Assembly: GCA_017395245.1 (NCBI GenBank)
Contig: JAFPVR010000111.1
Coordinates: 62,001 to 126,000 of the forward strand
Source of the DNA: Bacteroidales bacterium
GTDB lineage: Bacteria; Bacteroidota; Bacteroidia; Bacteroidales; WCHB1-69
Direction: 5' to 3'
Length of the DNA stretch: 64,000 nucleotides
Shown here: piece after piece, positions 10,082 through 20,100 of the stretch
Position numbering within the stretch: position 1 is the stretch's first letter
Layout of the letters: each line of letters begins with the position of its first letter
Notes under the pieces: model-generated
What the model was told of the DNA's origin: nothing
Databases searched by the model: none
What the model saw: only the letters and a program-made list of their open reading frames with translations
Position numbers and translations under genes: made by a program

Positions 10082-11191
10082 TTATCCGAAATATTTGTCC
10101 ATCGTGTAATCGAACAACTTTTGCGTCTCTTCTATGGATTTGCTGATGGCGGCTTTCTGTTTTTCGATGGATTCGATTTTGGTGGCGAAGGATTGCTGAA
10201 GGGAAAATGGAGGGACAATTATTGACAGCTGTTTAAGTTTTTCACCTGTTAAATGTTCGATTGTTGCTTGGGAAACGTAGTTTTTTAAGCCATTATTTTC
10301 TCTTATTTTTTTCATTAAGAAAGGTATATAATGCGGTTCAATAGTATCGGGTGATTTTACTCGTGCTCTATGAATTGCTTTTTGAAATAGAATGTCAGAG
10401 TTTTCTTTTTCCCAAACCGCACATCTTCCGGATTCACCTCCTTCACATATTAAAATATCACCTTTTTTCAAAGAAAACTTCTCGATTTCTTTATTCGAAA
10501 ACGTCATTGTCTTTAAATTGTTTAATTCAAACGAACACCATTGAACATTTGTGTTTCCCAAATAGCATCTGCGTTCATCGTTAGAGTTTTGCTTTTTGAC
10601 ATCAAGCATTTTACCTAAAATCGTATCAAACAGATCTTTCCAAGCTATCGTTTTCCACCCCTTTTCATTCTCCACAGGGTCACCGAACATATCGTAGAAG
10701 ATGGATTGGGCGAGGTTGTCCAATTCTTTTAGTTGCGCTTTCTGCTTGTCGATGATGGATTGGAGCAGGTCAAGTTCGGAGACGATGCGGGATTGGAATT
10801 CGGAATTCGGAATAGGTATCACTATTTCTTTAAGCAGTTTATAATGACGGGAATAGCCAAGGCTTGGAATGTTACACCATTGCAGATAATAGAAAAGGAA
10901 CTTTGCAGATAAACCATCAATAGGTTGTAAAATTTTTACACCGTCTGCTCCAAGGACAAAATCAAAATTGACATATTTCAGTATTCTTGTATGGTCACCA
11001 AATATGACAATAGGTTTGTTTGTTCTGAAAACATCGTCTTCTTTGTTCCAAAAACCAGCAATCAGTCCTTCTTCTTGAGATACAATGGGGTATTTCCCCT
11101 CTTCCAAATAGTCAGAAGTAGAAATTTTTGAAGTATATTTTACCTTCTCTAAACAATCTTCAAATTTCCTATATATCCAGTTCTTATTCAT
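10082..11191 (-). CDS. hsdS: Type I restriction-modification specificity subunit HsdS
   Basis: 369 residues with two target-recognition halves, each followed by a conserved helix. TRD1 covers about residues 1-135, then the central repeat with SIIDKQKAQLKELDNLAQSIFYDMFGDP. TRD2 runs from about 185 to 335, then the distal repeat (KIESIEKQKAAISKSIEETQKLFDYTMDKYFG). HsdS docks two HsdM subunits and sets the bipartite target. The length is close to that of a complete subunit and no lesion is seen. Base composition is more AT-rich than the neighbours, usual for exchanged recognition domains. The start MNKNWIYRKF lies 33 bases after the RAYT-like gene. No second hsdS, recombinase or inverted half-copy is present, so shuffling is not supported. 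Confidence 0.88.
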   Translation of the reverse strand: MNKNWIYRKFEDCLEKVKYTSKISTSDYLEEGKYPIVSQEEGLIAGFWNKEDDVFRTNKPIVIFGDHTRILKYVNFDFVLGADGVKILQPIDGLSAKFLFYYLQWCNIPSLGYSRHYKLLKEIVIPIPNSEFQSRIVSELDLLQSIIDKQKAQLKELDNLAQSIFYDMFGDPVENEKGWKTIAWKDLFDTILGKMLDVKKQNSNDERRCYLGNTNVQWCSFELNNLKTMTFSNKEIEKFSLKKGDILICEGGESGRCAVWEKENSDILFQKAIHRARVKSPDTIEPHYIPFLMKKIRENNGLKNYVSQATIEHLTGEKLKQLSIIVPPFSLQQSFATKIESIEKQKAAISKSIEETQKLFDYTMDKYFG

Positions 11192-11224
11192 AATTCAGCA
11201 TTCATAATTCATAATTTCCAGCTC
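11192..11224. repeat. Short-period degenerate repeat between RAYT and hsdS
   Basis: The 33 bases between the two genes consist of near-copies of a CATAATTC/CATTC unit, the same repeat type that follows the stop codons of four T9SS genes here. Confidence 0.6.
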
Positions 11225-12373
11225 CTAATTCCTAATAATTTTAGCATTACCGGAGAAATTGCATATTTCAGCCGCGAGGTTGTTGAGATTATGGAAACGG
11301 CTGTAGTCGGTGTCGGAAGGCACGCCGGCCACAGCATCCATTTTGTCAAGTTCCCAAGGGGCAAGGACAAGCAGGCTTCCGTTGGCGCAGGCATCGAAAC
11401 GCTGCCGTTCGGGTTTCCAATAGGGGCCGATGGGGTCCTTCTGTATGTGGATGAGCGGATAACCATTTTCCAAACATTCATTTTTCATCAACAATTCGCC
11501 TCGTGAGATGCCGGGTGTAACAATCACCGTGGCACCGCCAAGGATGGCGGCCACCCATTGCCCGTGCTGGTATGCGTAGTCGGGAGTTTCCTCGTAGGGT
11601 TGTCCGCTGGCCGGGTGTTTGCGGTGGCACTGCACCTGCACCTTGTTCGCCCAGCGCAACAGGAAAAGGTTGCCGAAAGCGCCGTAGCTGTGGTCGCCTA
11701 TCCGCACGTGCAGGCAGCGTTGCATCACATCAGGCAGGGTGCGCCGCAAAATGGCCCGGCGCGGGTTGTCGTGTACGTAGGCTATCATCGCTTCGCGATG
11801 GCGGCTATCGAGGCACACGGTGTCATCGTAGTTGTCGTCGAAAAGCGGACGTTGCTGGCGGGGCACCAGGGCGTAGTATTGCAGGCGCTGTTTTTTGGAA
11901 AGGTGGCGGATCAACTCGCCATCGCTCCGGTAGATTGCGGCCTTTTCGCGCAGCCATTTGGGGAGGTTTGCGTTGCAACAATCGACCGAATTCGGTCGAT
12001 CGATGGATGCGGGCACCCCATTCATCTGCCACCATCGTTGGGTGCAGGCTGTTTTCATCCCTTGCATGATGTCTCCCAAGCTCCACTCCATCGGCTCCAG
12101 CACTTCTATCACCCCGTGGAAATGATCGGGCATACACACACAGGCATGCACCGCCACGCGGTTGCCGTGCTCTGCCTGCCTCTCAGGTATCTGCTTCCAC
12201 GCTTGTTGCACCGCTTCGCCCAAGGGCGACAACTGCATTTCAGGATGAGCGGCATTATTGCCCAATCGGCCAAACAAAGCCTCCCTCCCTCTCACCACCA
12301 ACGTGATAAGATAGGTGCCAATGCCATAGTAATCGTGACCTGGGTTGCGTGGACGGTAGGATGTGGTTTTCAT
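11225..12373 (-). CDS. RAYT-like HUH (Y1) transposase with a C-terminal Rossmann-like extension
   Basis: 382 residues from MKTTSYRPRN; an in-frame extension to 12424 is possible but less likely. The core is a Y1/TnpA-REP domain: YLITLVVRGREALFG, the HUH motif in MPDHFHGVIEV (H84, H86), and a candidate catalytic tyrosine in AYVHDNPRRA (Y199). RAYTs nick REP-type palindromes and occur as single domesticated copies, not classic IS elements. From about 265 to the end lies an extension (AILGGATVIVTPGISRGELLMKNEC, then RFDACANGSLLVLAPW) resembling the nucleotide-binding folds of DprA/LOG-like proteins. The gene sits between hsdM and hsdS in the same orientation. No flanking inverted repeats or target duplication are visible. 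A perfect 20-bp palindrome lies inside it at 11981-12000. Confidence 0.78.
   Translation of the reverse strand: MKTTSYRPRNPGHDYYGIGTYLITLVVRGREALFGRLGNNAAHPEMQLSPLGEAVQQAWKQIPERQAEHGNRVAVHACVCMPDHFHGVIEVLEPMEWSLGDIMQGMKTACTQRWWQMNGVPASIDRPNSVDCCNANLPKWLREKAAIYRSDGELIRHLSKKQRLQYYALVPRQQRPLFDDNYDDTVCLDSRHREAMIAYVHDNPRRAILRRTLPDVMQRCLHVRIGDHSYGAFGNLFLLRWANKVQVQCHRKHPASGQPYEETPDYAYQHGQWVAAILGGATVIVTPGISRGELLMKNECLENGYPLIHIQKDPIGPYWKPERQRFDACANGSLLVLAPWELDKMDAVAGVPSDTDYSRFHNLNNLAAEICNFSGNAKIIRN
11981..12000. repeat. Perfect 20-bp palindrome inside the RAYT-like gene
   Basis: ATCGACCGAATTCGGTCGAT is perfectly self-complementary. It encodes part of the SIDRPNSVD loop between the HUH motif and the catalytic tyrosine, a segment not expected to be conserved. 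Confidence 0.8.
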
Positions 12374-12454
12374 AATTAGTTTTTCATTCATCATACTTTG
12401 TTTTTTGAATGCGCAAACATACAAAAAATGCGGACATGCGAATGGTAACTTTCT

Positions 12455-13948
12455 TCAAAAATATTTTTCTCTAAACTCCTTGATGGCTTCGTTTATCTCT
12501 CCCTGCAACGCTTCAATCCTCCCCAACACTACTTCGGGCTTCTCATACTCTACCTTCACCCGTTCTACTTCTTTGTATTTGTTAATGCTGAGGTCGTAGT
12601 CGTTTTCACGTATCTCCTCCACGGGAACCAAGAAGGATTGCTCTTTCCGTGTGCGGTCCTCCTCCGCTTCAAGGTTCCTGAAACGGGCAATCACATCGGG
12701 GATGTCGTTCTCCTTCACCGCATCCCGTTTCTGGTCCAAGCTGTAGCCATCAGCTTTCATGTCGTAGAACCACACCTTGTCGGTTCCGCCCGCATCGGTC
12801 TTTGTGAAGACCAGGACGGCGGTTGAAACCCCGCTGTAGGGTTGGAACACGCCCGAGGGCATCGAAATCACCGCTTGCAGACGCTGGTTGTCTATGAGTT
12901 CTTTTCGGATGGCCTTGTGGCCTGAGCTGTTACCGAACAACACACCATCGGGCACAATGCTTGCACACCGTCCGCCAACGGTCAGCATTCGGGTGAACAG
13001 GGCTACAAACAGCAGCTCGGTCTTCTTGGTCTTGGTGATGGCCAACAGGGATTTGCTCACCGCCTCGTTGTCGATACTGCCCGCAAACGGCGGGTTTGCC
13101 AGACAAAGGGTGTAACGGTTTTCGTCCGTATTGTCGGTCGAGAGGCTGTCGAGATAGCGAATGTCGGGGTTCTCCACCCCGTGAAGCATCAAGTTCATCG
13201 CCCCGATACGGAGCATTGTCTGGTCGGTGTCGAATCCGTGGAGCATACTGTTCTTGTAGTGGTTGGCATTCTCCTTCTTCAGCAGCTCATTCTTGTAGTG
13301 GTCGGTGAGGTATTTGGCACTCTCCACAATGAAGCCCGCCGAACCCATTGCAGGGTCGCAGATGGTGTCTTTCAACGTGGGCTGCATCAGCTCCACCATC
13401 ATACGGATGATGTGGCGCGGGGTGCGGAACTGGCCGTTGTTGCCCGATGCCGCCATCTTGCTGAGGATGTATTCGTACACATCGCCCATCGTGTCGCGAT
13501 TGTTCATATCGAGCTGGTCCACGCCTTCCACTATCTTGACGAGAGTGCGGGGATTGGGGATGAGGAACGTAGCGTTCTCCATAAAACGGCTGTAGGCGCT
13601 TTCCCTGCCCTCGTTAAGGGTTTTGATGAAGATGAAAGCGTCTTTGCTGATGGTTTGGAACATCCGCTCGGCCTCGAAATTCACGAAGTTGTGCCAACGG
13701 AGATTGGAATAAGGCACATCGCGGTCGGAGTCGGGATTATGCCACATGCCCTCTTTGAAAACGGGATTGCTGATGGTTCCGCCCAACAGATTAGCTGCCG
13801 CTTCCTTCTTGATTTGGGCATCGTCCAACATCTTCATAAAGAAGAGGTAGGTCATCTGTTCGAGGATTGTGATGGAGTTGGTGATACCTCCTGTCCAGAA
13901 GGTATCCCAAATGCTATCGATTTGCGATTTTACTTTACCGGTGATCAT
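12455..13948 (-). CDS. hsdM: Type I restriction-modification methyltransferase HsdM
   Basis: 497 residues from ATG at 13948 (MITGKVKSQID); a TTG nine bases upstream is the alternative start. The N-terminal helical domain is followed by the N6-adenine methylase core: AdoMet motif I DPAMGSAGF (about 198-206), motif IV NPPF (about 285-288, with CLANPPFAGSI), and C-terminal helices that contact HsdS and HsdR. HsdM and HsdS form the modification enzyme and methylate adenine in the target set by HsdS. It appears intact. Transcription probably starts from the strong -7 element at 13970-13977 and continues through the RAYT-like gene to hsdS. Because hsdR is dead, M and S probably act as a stand-alone methylase. 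Confidence 0.92.
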   Translation of the reverse strand: MITGKVKSQIDSIWDTFWTGGITNSITILEQMTYLFFMKMLDDAQIKKEAAANLLGGTISNPVFKEGMWHNPDSDRDVPYSNLRWHNFVNFEAERMFQTISKDAFIFIKTLNEGRESAYSRFMENATFLIPNPRTLVKIVEGVDQLDMNNRDTMGDVYEYILSKMAASGNNGQFRTPRHIIRMMVELMQPTLKDTICDPAMGSAGFIVESAKYLTDHYKNELLKKENANHYKNSMLHGFDTDQTMLRIGAMNLMLHGVENPDIRYLDSLSTDNTDENRYTLCLANPPFAGSIDNEAVSKSLLAITKTKKTELLFVALFTRMLTVGGRCASIVPDGVLFGNSSGHKAIRKELIDNQRLQAVISMPSGVFQPYSGVSTAVLVFTKTDAGGTDKVWFYDMKADGYSLDQKRDAVKENDIPDVIARFRNLEAEEDRTRKEQSFLVPVEEIRENDYDLSINKYKEVERVKVEYEKPEVVLGRIEALQGEINEAIKEFREKYF

Positions 13949-13969
13949 TGGCAACAATTATTCAATCCG

Positions 13970-13977
13970 CAAAGATA
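13970..13977 (-). promoter_or_regulatory. -7 element of the hsdM promoter
   Basis: TATCTTTG on the minus strand, 22 bases upstream of the hsdM ATG, is an exact TANNTTTG match. The T-rich stretch upstream has no clear -33 TTG. Confidence 0.6.
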
Positions 13978-14051
13978 GCATTTTTCGGAATAAAAAAACG
14001 CATTTTATTTTGTTATTAAAAGGAATACCGCCTGAGAACACTGCAACGAAT

Positions 14052-14077
14052 AAGAGGAACCCTTGCGAGTTCCCCTT
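14052..14077 (-). terminator. Hairpin terminator, copy 2
   Basis: GGGGAAC.. and ..GTTCCTC arms on the minus strand, followed by TTA. It is separated from the stop codon of the giant T9SS gene only by a 25-30 base degenerate ATTCA repeat (14078-14104). Confidence 0.6.
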
Positions 14078-14106
14078 ATTCATAATTCAGCATTCAACAT
14101 TCATCA
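14078..14106. repeat. Degenerate ATTCA-type short repeat at a stop codon
   Basis: Plus strand CATAATTCAGCATTCAAC and the following CATTCATCATTTC are near-copies of a 7-10 base unit. The block directly abuts the stop codon of the gene ending at 14104. Equivalent blocks lie at 23782-23810, 33659-33686 and 42474-42504. Confidence 0.7.
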
Positions 14107-17100
14107 TTTCTTGACGAACGTCTTCGTCACCATGCCCTGTTCCGTGGTCACGCGCACGAAATACATGCCGTCGGCCAGGCCGGAAACGTTGAGGGTGGTG
14201 ATTTCGGACGAAATGCGGTAGGTCTGCAACAATTTGCCATACACATCGAATACCTCGACGGTCGCGTTGTCCCATTGTACATTGTTCATTGTACATTGTA
14301 CATTGACCACCTCTTTCGCCGGGTTCGGGTACAGTGCCACGCTGCCCGCCAACCAGCTGTCGAGGCCCACGGTGGTAGTGGCCGTGGCGATGGTGCTCCA
14401 TTCGCTCAGGTTGCCGTCGCCGCAGTTGGCCTGCACCTGGATTTGGTACTCCGTTTCAGGTGTCAGTCCGGTGATGGTGTAGCTGTTCGTCGTGGCGGTG
14501 GCGGAGCTCAGGGTGCCGCCCACGGGACGATACTGGATGTTCCAGCTCGCCACGTCCGGATCGTCATCCCAACTCACGGTGATACTCTCGTCCGTGACAT
14601 TGCCGATGGTGACGTTGGTCGGGGTCTCACACGGCTCTGGCGTATCATCAGGTAACGTGGTGAAGGTCAGCTCGCTGCCATAGACCGTCTGACCGTTGAA
14701 GGTGATGAACGCCTTGAAGATGTATCCCGTGCCGGGCGTGAGGCCCGTCAGGTTGGCCGTGAAGGTGTTGCCCGTGCCGGTGCCGGCAATCTGCGTATAG
14801 GTGCTGCCGTCGGTAGTCTTCCACTCGAAGCCTTTCGCCGTGATGGTCACGTCGTCGGGATTGGTGATGGTGGCGTTCAGCGTGGCCGAGGTCTGCGCGA
14901 TGGCAGAAGCCGCGTTGGTGGTCACCGTCGGGTCAACGGGTTCGGGTGTGTAACCGCTGCAGCTTGTGGTGAAGGTAGTCAGCGTGCCGGCGGAAGGTGT
15001 GCCTGAGCTGGCGTACACCTGAGAGCCGTCGGGACCGACGACCGTAAAGCTACACTCGGAGTCATAGTTGCCACTGTGCCACACCAAAGAGGTGGACATA
15101 TTGTCGCAAAGCATCACCGTCTCCGTTGCGGAGGAGTTGCCGCTGCCCATGCCCATGGTGGTCACGTGGATGCCGTTCTGCAACACTTCCAAGGTGGCGT
15201 TGTTCCAGCCGTCGCCATAACTGTCAACGAGGTTGAAGATGTAGGTGCATTGGTCGGAAGACGCGCAAAGGGTGGTGCCGAAGGAGGTGGCCGTGTAGAG
15301 CGAATTGTCGCCGCCGCCGCAGTCGGCCTGCACCCGCACATCATACGAGGTGGCCGCAGTCAGGTTGCTCAGCTGGTAGGTGTTCGTGGTCACCGGGATG
15401 ACCGTCCATGTGGTGGCGGTGGATTCCTTGTATTCGAGATTCCAGGCTGTCTCCGTACCGCCAGCCGTCCACGACACATCAGCGGTGGTCATGGTGACGT
15501 TGGTGACGGTCAGGTTGGACGGGCTCGGACAGGTGATGGGTCCGACCTGCAGATTAGTGATGATGGCACCGGGTTGCGTACCTTGTGAGCCGTCGTTCTT
15601 CCAAGCGAAGACCAGTTTGGCCGTTGAGTTGGCGTCGGGGTTGCTGATGGGGTTGGTCAACACGGCGATGACATGCACCGTGTTGCCGTTCGTGAGGTTC
15701 ATGATGTAAGGATAGGTACTGTTGGAACCGTAGTTGTTGCTGTAGAAGTTGTAGGCGTACTGCGAGTAGCTGTTGTAGCCGTAGTCGGTGGAAGAGACGC
15801 TCGTGGCCGCCGGATACTCCTGCGTGGGAGGTGCAAGGAACAACTTGAAATAGTCGAAGCTGGATTCGCCGCCCACCTGGATGTCGAACTGTACGGTGAC
15901 GGTGGCATCCGTACCGACCGTGAACAGCTTTTCAGCCGACACTTGGGAGGTGGAGGTAATGCTGTAGCCGGGGGTGGTGCCGTCCTGCGAAACGAACAAA
16001 GCGCCAGAACCGTTCACCGTGCCACGAACCCAAGTGTTGGTACAGCTGCCGTTGTTGAGAATCCACGAGTCGGTCGGGTCGGAGAAGTCGGTGCTGTACG
16101 GGATGGCCGCAGCCAGCATTGTGGTCTGGAAATTGACCGAAACGGAGGAGGAAAGCCCGTCGGAGCCGCAGTCGCTGGAGATGTAGACGGTGTAGTCGGT
16201 GGTCTCGTTCAGACCGGAGAGCGTGTAGGACATCGCGCCGGTGACATTCACTGTGGTGCCGGTGCCTTCGGTGAAACCGACGGGACCGTACTCAATCACG
16301 TAGTTAGCGGCAGTGCCGTCCCAGCTGATGGTCGCGCCGTCATTAGTGATGTTGGAGACCATCGGGTTCACCGGATGCCAGCAGGCGGGAATCAGGTCAA
16401 TGGTGATATTGTCGAGGAGGTAGGAGACATCAACACCGTTCATCGCGCGGAAGGCGATATAATGGTCACTGCCCGTGTAGTTGTTGAACAGGGTGGTGAA
16501 GGGCAGCCAGGTGAAGGTCGCGCTGTATTCGATGGTGTCGTACGGCGTGAAGGTAGCCGTATCGTTCGGGTCGCTCATCGTGCCGACTTCGAAAACACCT
16601 GCGGTACCGTTCAGGTGGATACGGGTCATGCCGTCCACCATCAAGGTATTCAGCGGGATGCTCGGGTCAATCATCGGGGTGACGGCCATCGTGAAGCAGT
16701 TCGGCGTGTAGTGGAAGTCCAACGAACCGCCGCTGTAAGCATCTGAGCCGGAATTGACATACACCCAATGGTTGGCGGGGTCGGAGGCGTGACGGTACCA
16801 GCAGTTGATGAAGTTGGAACCGTTCATGGAGCTGTAGGTGTCGAAGTTCTCAAGATAGGGTACGGAGGTGATGGCGCCGCACGCAGTGGTGAACTGCACC
16901 CCTTGGGAAATCATAGAGGAGTCGCCGCCGCAGTAGCCTCTCACGGCCACTTGATAGATGGTGTTGGCGTTGAGGCCGTTCAGCACTATGAAGGTGTCCG
17001 TGGCGGTCTGGTAGTTAGTGTCGGTGGCGGAGATGACGGTCACACCGAACTGGTCGGCAGTGCCGCTCCAGGAGACCGTGGCGGTATTCTCGCCGATGTT

Positions 17101-20100
17101 ACTCACCGTCACATTCAGCGGTGTAGCGCAGGTGACGGCCGACAAAGAGATGTTGTCTACGGCGGCCGGCGGGTTGCTGTCGCCGCTGGTGTTGCGCCAG
17201 TGGAAGTAGAGGCGGTAGATGCGGTCGCCGTTGCCCATGCCCTCGAACTGCGTGGCGGAAATCAGCATCTCCTCATGCTGCCATGTGTTCTGCTGCGAGA
17301 GCCAGTGAGCACCAAGGGTGGGGTAGCCGGGCATGCCGTAGAGGTCGTAGTTCACGCCGCCCACACTTGGCGGGTTGTTGCCGGCCGTGACCGTAACCAC
17401 GGCGGGGTCAAGCCAATAGACACGCAGGAACTCGTCGTGTGCGGAACCGCCCATAGCCTTCCAGTCGAAGGAGAGCTTCAGCTCGGTGACACCGTTCGGG
17501 ACGAGAATGTCGCGGAATGCATAGACACGGCTTGTCGTGCCGGTGTAGGTGTTGCTCGCGCCGTTGTCGTTGGAGACGTATAGACCGGTGCTGCCGCCGA
17601 CCGTGGTGTTCACGTCGCTGGTCGCGTCCGTGGGCGTGTCGATGTACCACTTGTTGGTCTGCGTGCCGTTGAGGATCCCCCACTGGCTGTTGTCGGAAGC
17701 ATCTTCGAAATCGGCGGCGTAAGGCAGCGTGGCTGGGATGGTCGGCGTGGTGAAGGTGATGGCGGAAGAAAGCATGGAACTGTCGCCGTCATCGCAAAGT
17801 GTCTGCACCGCAATGGAATAGGTGGTGTTGAGGGTGAGGTTGTCCAACAACAGGAAGGTATCCGTGGCGGAGATAACATCGGTTCCCGTGGGGCTGGTGA
17901 CATAGACTAAGTAGCCATTGCCGCTGCCGTTCCAGTTGAGGTTCGCCGAGGTGGTCATAACGTTGGAAGCCGTCACGCCGTAGGGCGGGTAACAGGTGAC
18001 GCAGGTGGCCGTGATGGCGAAGCCCGCCTTGACGACGGAAAGGTCGGAATGGAAGACGAGGGTCAGGGGACCGCTTTGAGACATGACGTCCACGGTCAGG
18101 TTTTCGCCCTTGTACTCATGCAATTGTTGGCCGCTCGTACCCACGCCGTCATACACGCGCAGGTAGTCGCAGCAGGATTCCGTGCTGGAGGTGCCGTTGA
18201 GCGCCACCACCGCGTTCGGATTCTCGGGATAGATTACCAAGGTGAAGTCGCCGTAGTTGCTGTAGTCTCCGGAGGGACCGCCGTTGTCGTACAGGATTAC
18301 GCCGCAGGTGGTGAGTGTGTCGCTACCTGTGACACCAAAGATGTACTGGCCGGGCGTGGCCGAAATAGGACCGAAGGGGTCGGACATCTCGCTGCCGCAG
18401 TTGGCATAAACGTAGAAGTCGTAGGTGGTGGCCGGGGTCAGGTTATCGACCGTGAAGGGGTTCTCGTATGCCGTGACAGTGGTGCCGTTGCCGGGCGTGA
18501 AGCCTGCCGGACCGTACTCGATTTCCCACATTGTGGCATCACCGGCTTCTGTCCAGGAGAGCGTCACCGTGGTGTTGGTCAGGCCGTCCACCGCGAGGTT
18601 CGTGGGGTGCAGACAGACGGGGATATAATTGATGGTGAAGTCGTCGAAGATATAGGATGTGCTCGTGCCGTTGATTTCGAGAAATGCGATGTATTGGTTG
18701 GTGCCGGTATAGTTCTCGAAGCTAATCATCAGATTCTCCCAAGTGCTGGGGGCGCTCAACCGTACTGTGTCGTAGAACTCGTAGGTGGAGAAGTCTGTGG
18801 GGTCGCTCATTGTGCCGACCTCCATCCAACCTTGGCCGAGGCTGCTGATAGCCCAGAAATCGACCATTACCGTATTCAGTGGAATGCTGGGGTCTAACAT
18901 CGGCGTGACCGCCGCTGTGGTGCAGGAGGGCGAGTAGTTGAAGTCGAGGGAGTAGGGGGCACTGTGGGTGGCGCTGGTGTAACAACGCACTACACGGTCG
19001 GGGTTGGTGGTGAGACGGCTCCAGCAGGTGATGAAGTTGGTGCCGTTGTCGGAAATCACCTCGTCGAAGTTGTTGAAATAGGGTAGTTGCGTGATGGGGC
19101 CGCATTGGGTGCGGAAGTTGATCGGGTCGCTCCAAAGGCTGACATCGTTGGCGCCGCAGACCGCGCGGACACGCATGTAGTAGCGGGTGTCGGCATTCAG
19201 CATGAGGATGGTCTCCGAGGTGGTACTTGCCTGGCCGTAATAGGTCCATGCCGTGTCGGCAGCCGTCTTGTATTCAATCTCCCAAGAACTCTCGGAACCG
19301 GCCGAGACCCAGCTGAGATCCGCGCTGTTGTCGGTGATATTGCTGACTGTCAGTGTGTTCGGACGGATACAGGTGCTTTGGTCGCAGAAGATAAAACGGA
19401 TGTTGTTCACGTTGCTGCCGGCTGTACCGGAGGCGTCCGGACCGAAGGGGTCGTAGGTCGAAGCGTCACGATAGACGTAGCGCGACATGTTGGATGCACT
19501 GTGGGTGTAGAACTTCTCGGAACTGTTGGAGTAGCTGCCGGTGTGGTCTAACACGGCGACCAGGATGTTGTCGGTGCCGTTGTAGGCGAAACTCTGGCTG
19601 AACGGGAACTCAAGCCAGTAGTCCGTGCCCGAGTTGTTCAAATTCTTCTGGCCGGAGAAGACCTGTGTGAAAATGATGCCGTTGGCGGAGTCGGGCAGAA
19701 TCCAGCTCGAAGAGAGATTCGCGGATGCCGGAACATGTGCCAGGTAGATGTCCACGTTACGGGTAAATGACGTACCGAAGAAATACTGGAACGCTATTGA
19801 ACTGAAGGTTTGCGCTTCATTGTTCAGCTCTGCGGCAGTGATAATCTGCTGCGTATAGGAGTAGTTGTAGAAGGTCTGCAACGGGAAATAGTTGCCCTGT
19901 GAACTGGATGTGCCGCTGCCCACGGTCACGGGAATCGGCGAATTGCACGGGGTCATGAAGTTCACGTACATTGTGTCGCTGCCGTAACCGTCCAAACAGA
20001 ACGTGTAAACGCCAATCTGGTAGGAGGTGTTCTCTGACAGCCCCATGATGGTGTAGCTGAGGTCGGTGGTGGTGTATTCCGACTCGCTCATGTTGGTCAG

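Noticed and set aside
10082..11191. Phase-variable shuffling of hsdS
   Set aside because: There is one hsdS, no inverted half-genes and no site-specific recombinase nearby.
11225..12373. A complete IS200/IS605 insertion sequence
   Set aside because: No tnpB, no terminal hairpins at its borders, and a C-terminal extension; a RAYT-like single gene fits better.
13949..13957. TTG start for hsdM nine bases upstream
   Set aside because: ATG at 13948 is preferred and gives the usual length; the extra residues MLP have no support.
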